From the NCBI RefSeq assembly GCF_020880695.1, contig NZ_JAJIWO010000009.1:124001-188000 (forward strand): DNA of 64,000 nt, in the 5' to 3' direction. Made by a program: the position numbers and the translations under genes. Every line of letters begins with the position of its first letter. The stretch's first letter is position 1. Below are positions 36,577 through 45,679 of the stretch, one piece after another. Source of the stretch: Mucilaginibacter sp. UR6-11 (GTDB taxonomy: Bacteria; Bacteroidota; Bacteroidia; Sphingobacteriales; Sphingobacteriaceae). The notes under the pieces were generated by a model. That model ran no database searches, was not told the origin of the DNA, and saw nothing but the letters and a program-made list of their open reading frames with translations.

Positions 36577-36591
36577 CGCATCACTGATGCG
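36577..36591. promoter_or_regulatory. Palindrome in the pyk leader
   Basis: CGCATCA-C-TGATGCG, a perfect 7+1+7 inverted repeat between the pyk start and the gene upstream. It could be a regulator site or a small mRNA hairpin; the sequence does not decide. Confidence 0.35.
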
Positions 36592-36614
36592 ATATAATCC
36601 TTTTAAATTTTGCG

Positions 36615-37034
36615 CTAAAATAAGAGATTTTCGCGTGATTTTATTTTTTTAGGATCAATCTTTACTGCCGCGACAATTTCTGGTATGCGGTTTAGGGCCG
36701 AAATCAGGTTGTCAAGGTCATTATCGTCGATATAATTTTTAATCATTAAAAAATAGTCAGCCTTCCTCATTTCAGGGATCAGGTAGCCGTCAGAGCCTTT
36801 ATTGCCTATAAAAAAGAAATCTGTCTCGCTGGCTTCCCAGTTATGTGTGTATAAAGAAAAGTATACAGGCGCTGTTCCGGGATGGATATCAACCGCCAGA
36901 TCGTCTGTCTTAATAAAATTAAAATTTAAATATTTATTAATAAGGTAACAAACACGATAGTCTTTAAGCGAAGTTGTTACTGCAATCAGAACAAAATCCA
37001 GATCAATCTCAAACTTTAAAAATTTCCTATTCAA
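36615..37034 (-). CDS. IPExxxVDY family protein
   Basis: 139 residues, no signal or membrane segment. The C-terminal RIPEIVAAVKID is the motif of the Bacteroidota IPExxxVDY family, and the N-terminal FLKFEIDLDFVLIAVTTSLKDYRVCYLIN fits its start. In this phylum it commonly lies between pyruvate kinase and acyl-carrier-protein genes, as here. Function not established. Confidence 0.88.
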   Translation of the reverse strand: MNRKFLKFEIDLDFVLIAVTTSLKDYRVCYLINKYLNFNFIKTDDLAVDIHPGTAPVYFSLYTHNWEASETDFFFIGNKGSDGYLIPEMRKADYFLMIKNYIDDNDLDNLISALNRIPEIVAAVKIDPKKIKSRENLLF

Positions 37035-37120
37035 TTATGATTACATTTGCGCCGGTAAAAATACAAATTGAAACCTTTACAGCTAAAATTTTGTTACCGT
37101 CTAAAGTAAAAAGTTTTAGA

Positions 37121-37151
37121 TTTGATATTTGATAGATTTTATTTTTCTTTG
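37121..37151 (+). promoter_or_regulatory. Candidate acpP promoter
   Basis: TTTG (37121-37124), 19 bases, then TTTCTTTG (37144-37151). Spacing fits the Bacteroidota -33/-7 pattern; the -7 box differs from TAnnTTTG at one position. The ATG of acpP is 33 bases downstream. Confidence 0.5.
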
Positions 37152-37184
37152 CACTGAAATTATTAATCATTAAACTATAATACT

Positions 37185-37421
37185 ATGTCTGATATCGCTT
37201 CAAGAGTAAAAGCTATAATCGTAGAAAAATTGGGTGTTGACGAAAGTGAAGTTACACCTGAGGCTAGCTTCACCAACGACCTTGGTGCTGACTCTTTAGA
37301 CACCGTGGAACTGATCATGGAGTTTGAAAAAGAATTTAATGTGGCTATCCCTGACGATCAGGCTGAAACTATCGGCACAGTAGGTCAAGCCGTAGCTTAC
37401 CTTGAAAAAAACGTTAAATAA
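37185..37421 (+). CDS. acpP: Acyl carrier protein
   Basis: 78 residues. The phosphopantetheine attachment serine is in GADSLDTVELIMEFE (Ser near 38), with the acidic four-helix profile of AcpP and the end AVAYLEKNVK. It carries growing acyl chains in type II fatty-acid synthesis. fabF begins 20 bases after its stop, so acpP-fabF-rnc is one operon. Confidence 0.98.
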   Translation: MSDIASRVKAIIVEKLGVDESEVTPEASFTNDLGADSLDTVELIMEFEKEFNVAIPDDQAETIGTVGQAVAYLEKNVK

Positions 37422-37441
37422 GCTCTCCTTAATTTAATTAA

Positions 37442-38695
37442 ATGGGGTTTAAACGAGTTGTAGTAACCGGGCTTGGGGCACTTACTCCAATTGGCAATAG
37501 CGTTCCAGAATACTGGAACTCATTAATCAATGGAGTAAGTGGCGCAGCTTTGATCAAAAGTTTTGATACAACACTGTTCAAAACGAAATTTGCGTGCGAA
37601 GTAAAAGGCTTTGACGCAGACGCTTTTTTAGGTAGAAAGGATGCGCGTAAGCTGGATCCTTTTGTGCAATACGCCCTGTATTCGACCGAAGAAGCGGTAA
37701 AAGATGCCGGTTTGGATTTTTCTAAACTGGATACCAGCCGCATAGGCGTTATCTGGGGATCAGGCATTGGCGGGTTAAAAACGTTTTTAGATGAGGTGGT
37801 TAACTTCGCCAAGGGCGACGGTACGCCCCGGTTTAATCCGTTCTTTATTCCTAAAATGATTGCTGATATTGCTCCCGGGCATATCTCCATTAAATACGGT
37901 TTACGAGGTCCAAATTTTTCAACAGTATCTGCATGCGCATCGTCAAACAACTCGCTGATAGACTCTTTTAACTATATCCGTTTGGGTAAAGCTAATATGT
38001 TTATAAGCGGTGGGTCTGAGGCCATTATTAATGAAGCCGGTATAGGCGGATTTAATGCCATGCATGCTTTATCTGTACGTAATGACGATCCGGCAACGGC
38101 ATCACGCCCGTTTGATCTTGACCGGGACGGTTTTGTTGCAGGTGAGGGGGCGGGCACCATTATATTAGAAGAACTTGAACACGCTAAGGCACGTGGCGCT
38201 AAAATTTATGCAGAAATGATGGGCGGCGGCATGAGTGCCGATGCGTACCACATGACAGCTCCGCATCCTGACGGCCTTGGTGCCGCGCTGGTAATGCGTT
38301 CTGCTTTAGAAGACGCGGGCCTGCAGGCATCTGATATTGATTATGTAAACGTACACGGAACATCTACTCCAATTGGTGATCCGCAGGAAATTAAAGCTAT
38401 ACAAGATGTATTTGGCGATGATATTTACCGGATAAATATCAGCTCAACAAAATCAATGACCGGGCACCTGTTAGGTGCAGCAGGCGCTGTTGAGGCTATT
38501 GCATCTATACTGGCTTTAAACCACGGTATAATACCGCCAACCATTAACCACTTCACTGATGATCCAACTTTTGATCCTAAAATAAACTTTACGTTTAACA
38601 AGGCTCAAAAAAGAGATGTAAACATTGTGCAGAGCAATGGCTTTGGTTTTGGCGGTCACAATGCTTCTGTAATATTTAAAAAGTACGAAGCTTAA
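37442..38695 (+). CDS. fabF: 3-oxoacyl-ACP synthase II (KAS II)
   Basis: 417 residues, full length. Catalytic triad seen: Cys in STVSACASSNNS, His in VNVHGTSTPIGD, His in SMTGHLLGAAGAVE. Adds two carbons to acyl-ACP in elongation and sets chain length. Lies between acpP and rnc, the usual Bacteroidota order. The rnc frame begins directly after the stop. Confidence 0.98.
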   Translation: MGFKRVVVTGLGALTPIGNSVPEYWNSLINGVSGAALIKSFDTTLFKTKFACEVKGFDADAFLGRKDARKLDPFVQYALYSTEEAVKDAGLDFSKLDTSRIGVIWGSGIGGLKTFLDEVVNFAKGDGTPRFNPFFIPKMIADIAPGHISIKYGLRGPNFSTVSACASSNNSLIDSFNYIRLGKANMFISGGSEAIINEAGIGGFNAMHALSVRNDDPATASRPFDLDRDGFVAGEGAGTIILEELEHAKARGAKIYAEMMGGGMSADAYHMTAPHPDGLGAALVMRSALEDAGLQASDIDYVNVHGTSTPIGDPQEIKAIQDVFGDDIYRINISSTKSMTGHLLGAAGAVEAIASILALNHGIIPPTINHFTDDPTFDPKINFTFNKAQKRDVNIVQSNGFGFGGHNASVIFKKYEA

Positions 38696-38701
38696 TTGTG
38701 G

Positions 38702-39427
38702 ATGCCAGTTAGTCGGTTATATAAACTATACCTGTCGCCACACAGAAAATATGTTAAGGTTTTAAAGAATTTGCTCGGTTTCGTGCCGGGCAATTTGTCT
38801 TTATACCGGTTGGCATTTCGCCATAAATCGGTAGCCCAAAGCGTAAAAAAAGGCGTAAAAAACAGTAATGAGCGCCTTGAGTTTTTAGGCGATGCCGTTT
38901 TAGGCAGCGTGGTAGCCGAGGTGCTTTTTAAATTGTATCCGTATGAGGATGAAGGTTTTTTAACCGAGCTTCGGTCAAAAATCGTTAGCCGCGTAAACCT
39001 TAACCAACTGGCCCGTAAACTGGGTTTTGAACAGCTAATTGAATATGACAACCGCGCACTGGGCCCAACCCGGCAGGGGTCATTATTAGGCGATGCCTTT
39101 GAGGCGCTGATTGGCGCGGTGTATTTGGATAAAGGCTATGATTTTACCAAACATTTTTTGGTGAACCATATTATCAAATCGCACATTGATATCCATACCC
39201 TTGAGCAAACCGAAACGAATTTTAAAAGCAAGCTGATAGAGTGGTGCCAGCGCCACAGCAAAGATATCTCGTTTGATTTAGTGGATAATGGCGATGGCGA
39301 AAATACCAAGCTGTTTACCGTGCAGGCCAGTGTTGACGGGCAGATAATGGGACTGGGCAAAGAGTTTAGTAAAAAGAACGCCGAGAAATTAGCCGCCGAA
39401 AAAGCCTGCGAAGCTTTGGGGATTTAA
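38702..39427 (+). CDS. rnc: Ribonuclease III
   Basis: 241 residues from the ATG at 38702; a TTG at 38696, right after the fabF stop, would add two residues. RNase III signature NERLEFLGDAVLGSVVAE near 57-74, second acidic cluster GDAFEALIGAVYLD, and a C-terminal double-stranded RNA-binding domain (about 170-241, NFKSKLIEWCQ to AAEKACEALG). Cleaves double-stranded RNA in rRNA maturation. The stop TAA is followed without gap by the stop of the convergent gene (TAATCA). Confidence 0.97.
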   Translation: MPVSRLYKLYLSPHRKYVKVLKNLLGFVPGNLSLYRLAFRHKSVAQSVKKGVKNSNERLEFLGDAVLGSVVAEVLFKLYPYEDEGFLTELRSKIVSRVNLNQLARKLGFEQLIEYDNRALGPTRQGSLLGDAFEALIGAVYLDKGYDFTKHFLVNHIIKSHIDIHTLEQTETNFKSKLIEWCQRHSKDISFDLVDNGDGENTKLFTVQASVDGQIMGLGKEFSKKNAEKLAAEKACEALGI

Positions 39428-40168
39428 TCAATACAGTTTTTGAAGTTTCATAGACCCCTTGTTTTTAACAAAATAAGCATATGATCTTTTAATATAATCT
39501 ATAATATCATAGTCGGTCCAAATCCGGATATCTTCAACATTTGGGGTGAAGTTCAACATAAAGTCTTCCAGGTCAGTGTCAGGCATTTGGGTTATCTGTT
39601 TTACCAGTGGTTTGTTATAGCGCCTGGCTATTTCTATGCGCTCCATTTCTTCTTTTGAATATTTTTGAAACTTACGTGCCTGCGACGGGCCCTTACCAAA
39701 CAACTCATAAAGCCCGGACAGCGGTGAACTTATAACAGACATTATACTTGGGTTTAGGGTATAATACTGCCCTTTCTTCTTATAATCATCAAGCGCGTTA
39801 TTTAATTCCTGGCGCTTGCTGATATCTTTAACGCTTACCTCATTTAAGTGAATTACCGGCTGCATATATATTGACTGGGGCGAATAATTTTGAACCACAA
39901 TAAACTGCGGGGTATAATCGGCCTTTTTAAAAAGCAGGGTATCCCCCATAGCAGCCTCAATACGGAAGCTACCCAACTCATCACTTGTTGCATCCGGTAC
40001 CTTTTTATTTAAGTTACTGATGGTAGCATAGGAAATTGTTACCGGCGAGTTTTTTTTAAAAATCACCCCCTTTACAATAAATTGTTGTGCAGAAGCAGGG
40101 CAAGCGAGGCAAAGGCAAAAAAATATTACTATGCCTAAACGGAGGTATATGGATAATTTATTCAACAT
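39428..40168 (-). CDS. Secreted carboxypeptidase-regulatory-like domain protein
   Basis: 246 residues with a signal peptide (ending ASAQQ). The first 90 residues form a CarboxypepD_reg-like/transthyretin-type beta-sandwich (VKGVIFKKNSPVTISYATIS, DELGSFRIEAAMGDTLLFK); the rest is helical and charged, with no catalytic motif. Such proteins are frequent in Bacteroidota and mostly untested; a link to TonB receptors or cell-envelope scaffolding is a guess. Convergent with rnc with zero bases between. Confidence 0.8.
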   Translation of the reverse strand: MLNKLSIYLRLGIVIFFCLCLACPASAQQFIVKGVIFKKNSPVTISYATISNLNKKVPDATSDELGSFRIEAAMGDTLLFKKADYTPQFIVVQNYSPQSIYMQPVIHLNEVSVKDISKRQELNNALDDYKKKGQYYTLNPSIMSVISSPLSGLYELFGKGPSQARKFQKYSKEEMERIEIARRYNKPLVKQITQMPDTDLEDFMLNFTPNVEDIRIWTDYDIIDYIKRSYAYFVKNKGSMKLQKLY

Positions 40169-40359
40169 GTAAAATTAAACATTGTATCTGAGTAGAAATG
40201 TAAAAAAGTGTTAATTTTTGGATTATACGAATGAGCAGCCATTATCTGCCTAACGTCCGAAAGCCGATTTTCTTATATTTTAGCTGTGATTATACAGGCC
40301 GGCCGGGCTAATCTTTAATCTTCAGGTACTAATCTTTAAGCCTAATAACTAAAAAACGC

Positions 40360-40367
40360 TATCTTTA
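40360..40367 (+). promoter_or_regulatory. Candidate -7 box of the yicC-like gene
   Basis: TATCTTTA, one base from TAnnTTTG, ends only 3 bases before the ATG at 40371. If used, the transcript would be leaderless or nearly so. Confidence 0.35.
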
Positions 40368-40370
40368 CGC

Positions 40371-41249
40371 ATGATAAAATCCATGACAGGATATGGAATT
40401 GCCAGTTTTGACTCGGGTAATACAAAATACACAGTCGAAATTAAATCCCTGAACAGTAAATTTCTCGAACTGTCTTTGCGCCTGCCCAAAATATTTTCAG
40501 AAAAAGAGTTTCAGTTGCGTAATGATTGCAGCAAGCAAATAGAACGTGGTAAAGTAAACTTATCTATTAATGTAGAGCAAGCCAATTCGGCCGCTGTAAA
40601 AGCTGCGGGTATTGACACCGCGCTTTTAAAGAATTATTACTCGCAGCTAAAAGCTGTGAGCGATGAGCTTAATGAGCCTGCAACAAATTTACTGCAATTG
40701 GCACTGGGCCTGCCCGAAGTTGTAAAATACGACGAGGAAACGGTATCAGAAGATGAGTGGAAGATAGTTGAGCAAACTTTTAACCAGGCTATGGCCGCTT
40801 TTCAGCAATTTAGGACTGACGAAGGCAATACCCTTGAGCAGGATGTTAAATACCGCATAGACATCATCATCCAGAATTTAAAATTAATAGAGGTTGAAGA
40901 GCCGAAGCGTGTGCCCGTTATACGTGAGCGCCTTAACCAGTTTTTAAGTGAAGCGGTTGGCCGTGAGGCTGTTGATCAAAACAGGTTTGAGCAGGAATTG
41001 ATTTATTATATTGATAAACTGGATATTACCGAAGAAAAGATCCGCCTGAAGACCCATTGCGATTATTTTATCGAAACCTTGAAAAATGCAGATGCCAATG
41101 GTAAAAAACTGGGCTTTATTTCGCAGGAGATAGGCCGTGAAATAAATACCCTGGGTTCAAAAGCAAACGATGCCAATATCCAGAAACTAGTGGTGGGCAT
41201 GAAAGAAGAGCTGGAAAAAATTAAAGAACAATTACTTAACGTACTATAG
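40371..41249 (+). CDS. YicC-family endoribonuclease
   Basis: 292 residues. N-terminal YicC domain opening with MIKSMTGYGIASF and VEIKSLNSKFLELSLRLPK, and the C-terminal DUF1732 part with REINTLGSKANDANIQKLVVGMKEELEKIKEQLLNV. E. coli YicC is reported to be an RNase. It precedes gmk, the usual order, so yicC-gmk-nadD may be co-transcribed. Confidence 0.93.
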   Translation: MIKSMTGYGIASFDSGNTKYTVEIKSLNSKFLELSLRLPKIFSEKEFQLRNDCSKQIERGKVNLSINVEQANSAAVKAAGIDTALLKNYYSQLKAVSDELNEPATNLLQLALGLPEVVKYDEETVSEDEWKIVEQTFNQAMAAFQQFRTDEGNTLEQDVKYRIDIIIQNLKLIEVEEPKRVPVIRERLNQFLSEAVGREAVDQNRFEQELIYYIDKLDITEEKIRLKTHCDYFIETLKNADANGKKLGFISQEIGREINTLGSKANDANIQKLVVGMKEELEKIKEQLLNVL

Positions 41250-41327
41250 TCATCGGTCATTAGTCAACAGCCATTAGTGATTTGCTAATGTGAAGACCAG
41301 TGACCAATGATCAATGACTAATACCCA
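41250..41327. repeat. Degenerate TCATTAGTCA-type repeat tract
   Basis: The gap between yicC and gmk is made of overlapping variants of GTCATTAGTC and its complement (TCATTAGTCA, CCATTAGTGA, GACCAATGATCA, AATGACTAAT). Similar low-complexity spacers recur between genes in this group. Related wording appears at about 63246-63345. Confidence 0.5.
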
Positions 41328-41897
41328 ATGGCCAAACAAGGAAAACTCATTATATTTTCTGCACCATCAGGAGCCGGTAAAACCACTATTGTTAAGCACC
41401 TGCTTACTAAATTTCCTGAACTGGAGTTTTCTGTATCGGCAACCACCAGAGAACCGCGGGGTGACGAGGAAATTGATAAAGCTTATCATTTTATAAGTAA
41501 AGAAGAGTTTTTGCACCTGATAGCCAAAAAACAATTTGTTGAGTTTGAGGAAGTATATTCAGGTACTTTTTATGGTACCCTGCGTACAGAAATTGAACGG
41601 ATCTGGAAAAAAGGGAAAACTGTGATATTTGATATTGATGTAGAAGGCGGGTTACATCTTAAACGGAAGTACAACGGCGCTGCCTTGGCTATCTTTGTAC
41701 AACCGCCGTCATTAGAAGTGCTTAAAGAGCGTTTGACGGGAAGGGGCACTGATAGTGAAGAAAAATTAAAGGAACGCTTTGCCAAAGCCGAAAAAGAGCT
41801 TAATTACGCGCCCAGATTTGATATTATCCTAAAAAATAACGATCTTCAAACGGCATGCAAAGACGCCGAGGAATTGGTGAAGAATTTTTTGAAGTAG
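41328..41897 (+). CDS. gmk: Guanylate kinase
   Basis: 189 residues. P-loop in FSAPSGAGKTTIVKHL, GMP-binding region SVSATTREPRGDE and EFVEFEEVYSGTFYGT, Walker-B-like VIFDIDVEGG, and lid residues in RGTDSEEKLKERF. Converts GMP and ATP to GDP and ADP. Sits between yicC and nadD. Confidence 0.97.
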   Translation: MAKQGKLIIFSAPSGAGKTTIVKHLLTKFPELEFSVSATTREPRGDEEIDKAYHFISKEEFLHLIAKKQFVEFEEVYSGTFYGTLRTEIERIWKKGKTVIFDIDVEGGLHLKRKYNGAALAIFVQPPSLEVLKERLTGRGTDSEEKLKERFAKAEKELNYAPRFDIILKNNDLQTACKDAEELVKNFLK

Positions 41898-41931
41898 TTG
41901 TTGCCACTATTAACTGATAACTGCAACTGAT

Positions 41932-42504
41932 ATGAAGATCGGCTTATTATTCGGTTCGTTTAACCCCATACATATCGGCCACTTAATTATAGCTAATTAC
42001 CTTGCTAATCACACCTCTTTAGATAAGGTTTGGTTAGTGGTATCCCCACAAAATCCGCTAAAAAAATACGGCGATCTGATCAATACCTACGACAGGCTAG
42101 AGATGGCCCGCCTGGCAACTGACAACGCGCAGAACATACAGGTGAGTGATGTTGAACTGAAATTGCCCCAACCATCATATACCATCGATACGCTTACCCA
42201 CTTAAAGGAGAAATACCCCGAGCATGAGTTTGCGCTCATTATGGGATCAGACAACCTGGTAAGTTTACCTAAGTGGAAAAACTATAAATTGATATTACGC
42301 GACTACCAAATCTATGTTTATCCGCGCCCCGGCTATGAAAATGCCGAACTTGCTTCACATCCGTCGGTGACTATCACCATGACGCCACAAATGGAGCTTT
42401 CTGCAACATTCATCCGCAAGTCAATAGCCGAAAAAAAGAATGTGCAATACTTTGTGCCTGATCCGGTTTTAAAATTTATTGAGAGTAAGAGTTTGTATAA
42501 ATAA
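41932..42504 (+). CDS. nadD: Nicotinate-nucleotide adenylyltransferase
   Basis: 190 residues. Nucleotidyltransferase motif GSFNPIHIGHLIIA with the HxGH pair, and the second motif LSATFIRKSI near residue 163 (the ISSTxxR site). KLPQPSYTIDTL is the NadD-specific stretch. Makes nicotinate adenine dinucleotide in NAD synthesis. 34 bases after gmk. Confidence 0.96.
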   Translation: MKIGLLFGSFNPIHIGHLIIANYLANHTSLDKVWLVVSPQNPLKKYGDLINTYDRLEMARLATDNAQNIQVSDVELKLPQPSYTIDTLTHLKEKYPEHEFALIMGSDNLVSLPKWKNYKLILRDYQIYVYPRPGYENAELASHPSVTITMTPQMELSATFIRKSIAEKKNVQYFVPDPVLKFIESKSLYK

Positions 42505-42643
42505 GATCCGGGCTCAGGGTTTTGATTTGTAAAATATCTTTTTTGATAATTTTAAAGACGGCTTCAATTATAAAATAGTTTTATGTGTGCCTTAAAGGCT
42601 GCCGGCAACAATATGTTTAGCTTCGCCTTAAAATATTAACTTT

Positions 42644-42651
42644 TATCTTTG
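42644..42651 (+). promoter_or_regulatory. Candidate -7 box of miaE
   Basis: TATCTTTG is an exact TAnnTTTG match and ends 4 bases before the GTG start at 42656. The transcription start would fall on or next to the start codon, giving a leaderless mRNA. Confidence 0.5.
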
Positions 42652-42655
42652 TGCC

Positions 42656-43255
42656 GTGAGCGAAAAGACAATCCTTAAATTACAACTGCCTACTGACCCG
42701 ACCTGGGTGAAAAATGTAGTGGAAAGCAATATTGCGGAATTATTGACAGACCATGCCTATTGTGAGCAAAAGGCGGCTACCAACGCTATTACCCTGATTG
42801 TACAAAATCCTAACCTAAGCGATCTGGTGCAACAAATGATTGCATTGGTACAGGAAGAAATGGATCATTTTAGGCGCGTGCACGAAATTATTTTGCAACG
42901 TGGCTTTGTGCTGGGGAAAGAACGGAAGGACGATTACGTAAACGAGTTGCGTAAGTTTATAATTATCGGCGGCGGCCGCGAGGCTCAGCTGATCGACAGA
43001 TTATTGTTTTCGGCAATGATTGAAGCGCGCAGTTGCGAACGTTTTAAAGTCCTGTCAGAAAATATTAATGATGAGCAGCTATCCGCATTTTACTATGAGT
43101 TAATGATAAGTGAGGCTACCCATTATACTATGTTTATCAACCTGGCCAAAAAGCATGCAGTTAATATAGATGTAGATAAACGCTGGAAAGAGTTTTTAGC
43201 TTACGAAGCGCAGGTAGTAAAAAACTACGGTAAAGCCGAAACCATACACGGCTAA
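42656..43255 (+). CDS. miaE: tRNA-(ms2io6A37)-hydroxylase
   Basis: 199 residues from a GTG start. Di-iron four-helix fold with the metal ligands expected in AYCEQKAATNA, VQEEMDHFRRVHEI, IEARSCERFKVL and MISEATHYTMFI. MiaE hydroxylates the isopentenyl side chain of 2-methylthio-modified A37 in tRNAs that read UNN codons, using oxygen, which implies an aerobic life. The stop TAA abuts the stop of the convergent FAD monooxygenase gene (TAATCA). Confidence 0.93.
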   Translation: MSEKTILKLQLPTDPTWVKNVVESNIAELLTDHAYCEQKAATNAITLIVQNPNLSDLVQQMIALVQEEMDHFRRVHEIILQRGFVLGKERKDDYVNELRKFIIIGGGREAQLIDRLLFSAMIEARSCERFKVLSENINDEQLSAFYYELMISEATHYTMFINLAKKHAVNIDVDKRWKEFLAYEAQVVKNYGKAETIHG

Positions 43256-44863
43256 TCATGAGCTGGCATTGGACAGGCCTAATACATTATTCAGATAATT
43301 ATCCATCATCTCTATATCAACCACATCATTGATCAATCCAATGTGCATATCCGGCCTCACAATCAGCGCTTTCTTTTTGCCTTTGCTAACTTCAAACATT
43401 TTAAACACCTCCGAATTTTTGGCTGATTGCGGGAGATAAAAGAAATTAAGATTTGCAGGATAGTTTTGCTTGATCCATTTGGCCAGCGTAAACAGATCAA
43501 TCTCTTGCAGCTTACCCAATACAATGAGTGTAAAGCCGGGTTTTGCGCACCACTCGTGCAAATCAGTTTCCTCTTGTTTTTTTTCGTCGAATACTTTTAG
43601 ATAGGGAAGGCGGTCGCCGGCGCGTACGTTAGCAGCGTTACTTAAATGCAGGCTTATATTACTATGCCGGTAATTAATAAATATTTGAGATACCCGCTTA
43701 AAAAATATTTCGCGGATACCCTCTTTGCCCCAAACAAACTTAAGCACCCCGGGCATTATCCATCTTTTAAATAACATGGTAACCCAGCTTGTTGACATTA
43801 CTATTTTAAAAATCCGGTCGGTAGTATTCAGCAATTCTTTAGCAACGGGGATGCGTTCGGTAGCATAGGTATCTAAAATTGCCGGTTTAAGTTGCCCGTT
43901 TACTACACCTGCCAGCTTCCACCCTAAATTATAGGCATCCTGCAAACCGGTATTCATACCCTGCCCACCAACTGGCGAGTGGATATGGGCCGCATCGCCA
44001 ATTAAAAAACAACGTTGTTTCCTGAAATTATCGGCCATGCGATGGTGCAGGCGATAAGTAGTAAACCATTTTAGGTTCACTATGTGGGTGTCCAGTTGGG
44101 TTACGCTGTTTAAATGAGGTAAGATATCTGCTATTTGTAAATCTTCGTCAGGTTTAATCCCCTGTGGTAAGTTACCAATGATGCGGTAGCAGCCTGCTTC
44201 GGGCATGGGGAAGAAACCGGCAAATCCTTTTTTAGATAGGTAAAGGCCCACTTTAGTTTCGCTCAGTTCTTTGTTAGCGACCTCGGCGTCGGCCAGGTAA
44301 AACTCATGCGCATAGGTATCGCCGTTAAATGGTATTTGTAATTGCTTGCGGACAGCACTGTGTGCACCGTCTGCACCTATTAGCCAGTCACACGTTATTG
44401 TTACCGTTTCGGTTCCCGATTGCAATTCTACGCTAACCTGTGTTTGATCTTGTTTAACACTGATTAAATTGGTGTCCCAGTAAACGGGGCAGCAATTAAC
44501 AGTTAAAAAATCAAGCAGCAGCCGCTCGTTTTTACTTTGCTGATACAGGTGAATAAACGGAAATCTGGTTTCGCTTTTGCCGGTATTTGCCAGGGATAGC
44601 TCGGCTAATACTTTTCCGCCCTGGTTAAAGGCTACCCCGCCGGCTTGTTTGCCGTTAGCCAGTATTTTGTCAATCACCCCCATTTGCCGGTAGATTTCTA
44701 ATGAACGGGCCTGCACCGCTAAGGCTTTCGACTGATCGGTAGGGCCTTGTTTAATATCAATAATTAGCGGTGTAACACCGTGTCTAAGCAACTGGGCAGC
44801 CATCATTAAACCCGATGGACCGGCACCCACAATTAAAACAGAGGTATGTTGCTGCGCAATTAA
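43256..44863 (-). CDS. FAD-dependent aromatic-type monooxygenase (PheA/TfdB family)
   Basis: About 536 residues; the frame begins with a GTG whose first base is 44866, directly after the stop of the methyltransferase gene, so I give the region up to that codon. Rossmann FAD motif VLIVGAGPSGLMMAAQLL, middle DG motif LIGADGAHSAVRKQL, and GDAAHIHSPVGGQGMNTGLQDAYNL. The C-terminal third has the thioredoxin-like fold of this family (RAGDRLPYLKVF, ALIVRPDMHIGLI). These enzymes add one oxygen atom to aromatic rings using NAD(P)H. Substrate unknown; no catabolic genes lie nearby. Confidence 0.9.
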   Translation of the reverse strand, partial: LIAQQHTSVLIVGAGPSGLMMAAQLLRHGVTPLIIDIKQGPTDQSKALAVQARSLEIYRQMGVIDKILANGKQAGGVAFNQGGKVLAELSLANTGKSETRFPFIHLYQQSKNERLLLDFLTVNCCPVYWDTNLISVKQDQTQVSVELQSGTETVTITCDWLIGADGAHSAVRKQLQIPFNGDTYAHEFYLADAEVANKELSETKVGLYLSKKGFAGFFPMPEAGCYRIIGNLPQGIKPDEDLQIADILPHLNSVTQLDTHIVNLKWFTTYRLHHRMADNFRKQRCFLIGDAAHIHSPVGGQGMNTGLQDAYNLGWKLAGVVNGQLKPAILDTYATERIPVAKELLNTTDRIFKIVMSTSWVTMLFKRWIMPGVLKFVWGKEGIREIFFKRVSQIFINYRHSNISLHLSNAANVRAGDRLPYLKVFDEKKQEETDLHEWCAKPGFTLIVLGKLQEIDLFTLAKWIKQNYPANLNFFYLPQSAKNSEVFKMFEVSKGKKKALIVRPDMHIGLINDVVDIEMMDNYLNNVLGLSNASS

Positions 44864-44866
44864 CAC

Positions 44867-45580
44867 TTATACAGAACGCGATATGATGAAAATGGTTGGC
44901 TTTTTATGAAGATCGGGTACCTGGGTTTGCCATTCGGCGATGGTTTTGGTTTGCACAAACTCATCAGCCGCGGTTAAATTACTGGCAATACAAAGCTTGG
45001 TTTTAGGGTGGCCGGTCCTTAAAATTTCCTCAAGCAACGGATTATTGCGGAACGGTGTTTCAATAAAGATTTGAGTTTGATTCAACCTGTCAGATAAGCC
45101 CTCCAGCTCCCTGATGCGTTTGCTTCTTTCGATTTTATCAATAGGTAAATAGCCCTGGAACGCAAAACTCTGGCCATTAAAACCCGATGCCATTAATGCC
45201 AGCAAAATAGAGCTTGGGCCAGCTAACGGTACTACCTTAATCCCGCGTTTATGCGCCTCGGCTACAATTTCTGCACCGGGATCGGCAACGCCGGGACAAC
45301 CGGCTTCGCTCATTAACCCCACGTCCTTACCAGATTGCAGGCCGATAAAGTAGGGCTTAATACTTGCACCGCGTGCGTGTTTACCATAGTCATGGATCAC
45401 CAGCTCGCTTTGCGGTGTTTTAAGCCCGGCTTCCTTTAAAAAGCGGCGGGCGGTTTTTTCATTCTCTACAATATATTCCTTTATATGGTTTATGGTATCA
45501 ACCAGGTAAGGCGTGAATGTTTTGGCCGCGGCATCATCTGCAAGCGGCACGGGTATCAAAAAAAGGGTTCCGTTAGGCAT
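44867..45580 (-). CDS. SAM-dependent tetrapyrrole-methylase-fold methyltransferase, RsmI-like
   Basis: 237 residues. Family motifs: GTLFLIPVPLADDAA, DVGLMSEAGCPGVADPGAEIV, VVPLAGPSSILLALMASGF, and IFIETPFRNNPLLEEIL. This matches the RsmI branch (16S rRNA ribose methylation) but is the short Bacteroidota form lacking the RsmI C-terminal domain, and a second true rsmI may exist elsewhere. Its TAA stop is directly followed by the GTG of the FAD monooxygenase gene. Confidence 0.88.
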   Translation of the reverse strand: MPNGTLFLIPVPLADDAAAKTFTPYLVDTINHIKEYIVENEKTARRFLKEAGLKTPQSELVIHDYGKHARGASIKPYFIGLQSGKDVGLMSEAGCPGVADPGAEIVAEAHKRGIKVVPLAGPSSILLALMASGFNGQSFAFQGYLPIDKIERSKRIRELEGLSDRLNQTQIFIETPFRNNPLLEEILRTGHPKTKLCIASNLTAADEFVQTKTIAEWQTQVPDLHKKPTIFIISRSV

Positions 45581-45679
45581 ATTGCAAAATTGCTCATTTT
45601 TGTTTAATTTAACGCATAGTAGCCTAACCTAATCCGGCTTCAGCGGGAGCGGAGCTTTTTAAGAAAGGAAATGTAAAAA

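Noticed and set aside
41250..41327. Operator or sRNA between yicC and gmk
   Set aside because: The tract is a run of degenerate TCATTAGTCA variants, a common spacer type, with no promoter or terminator.
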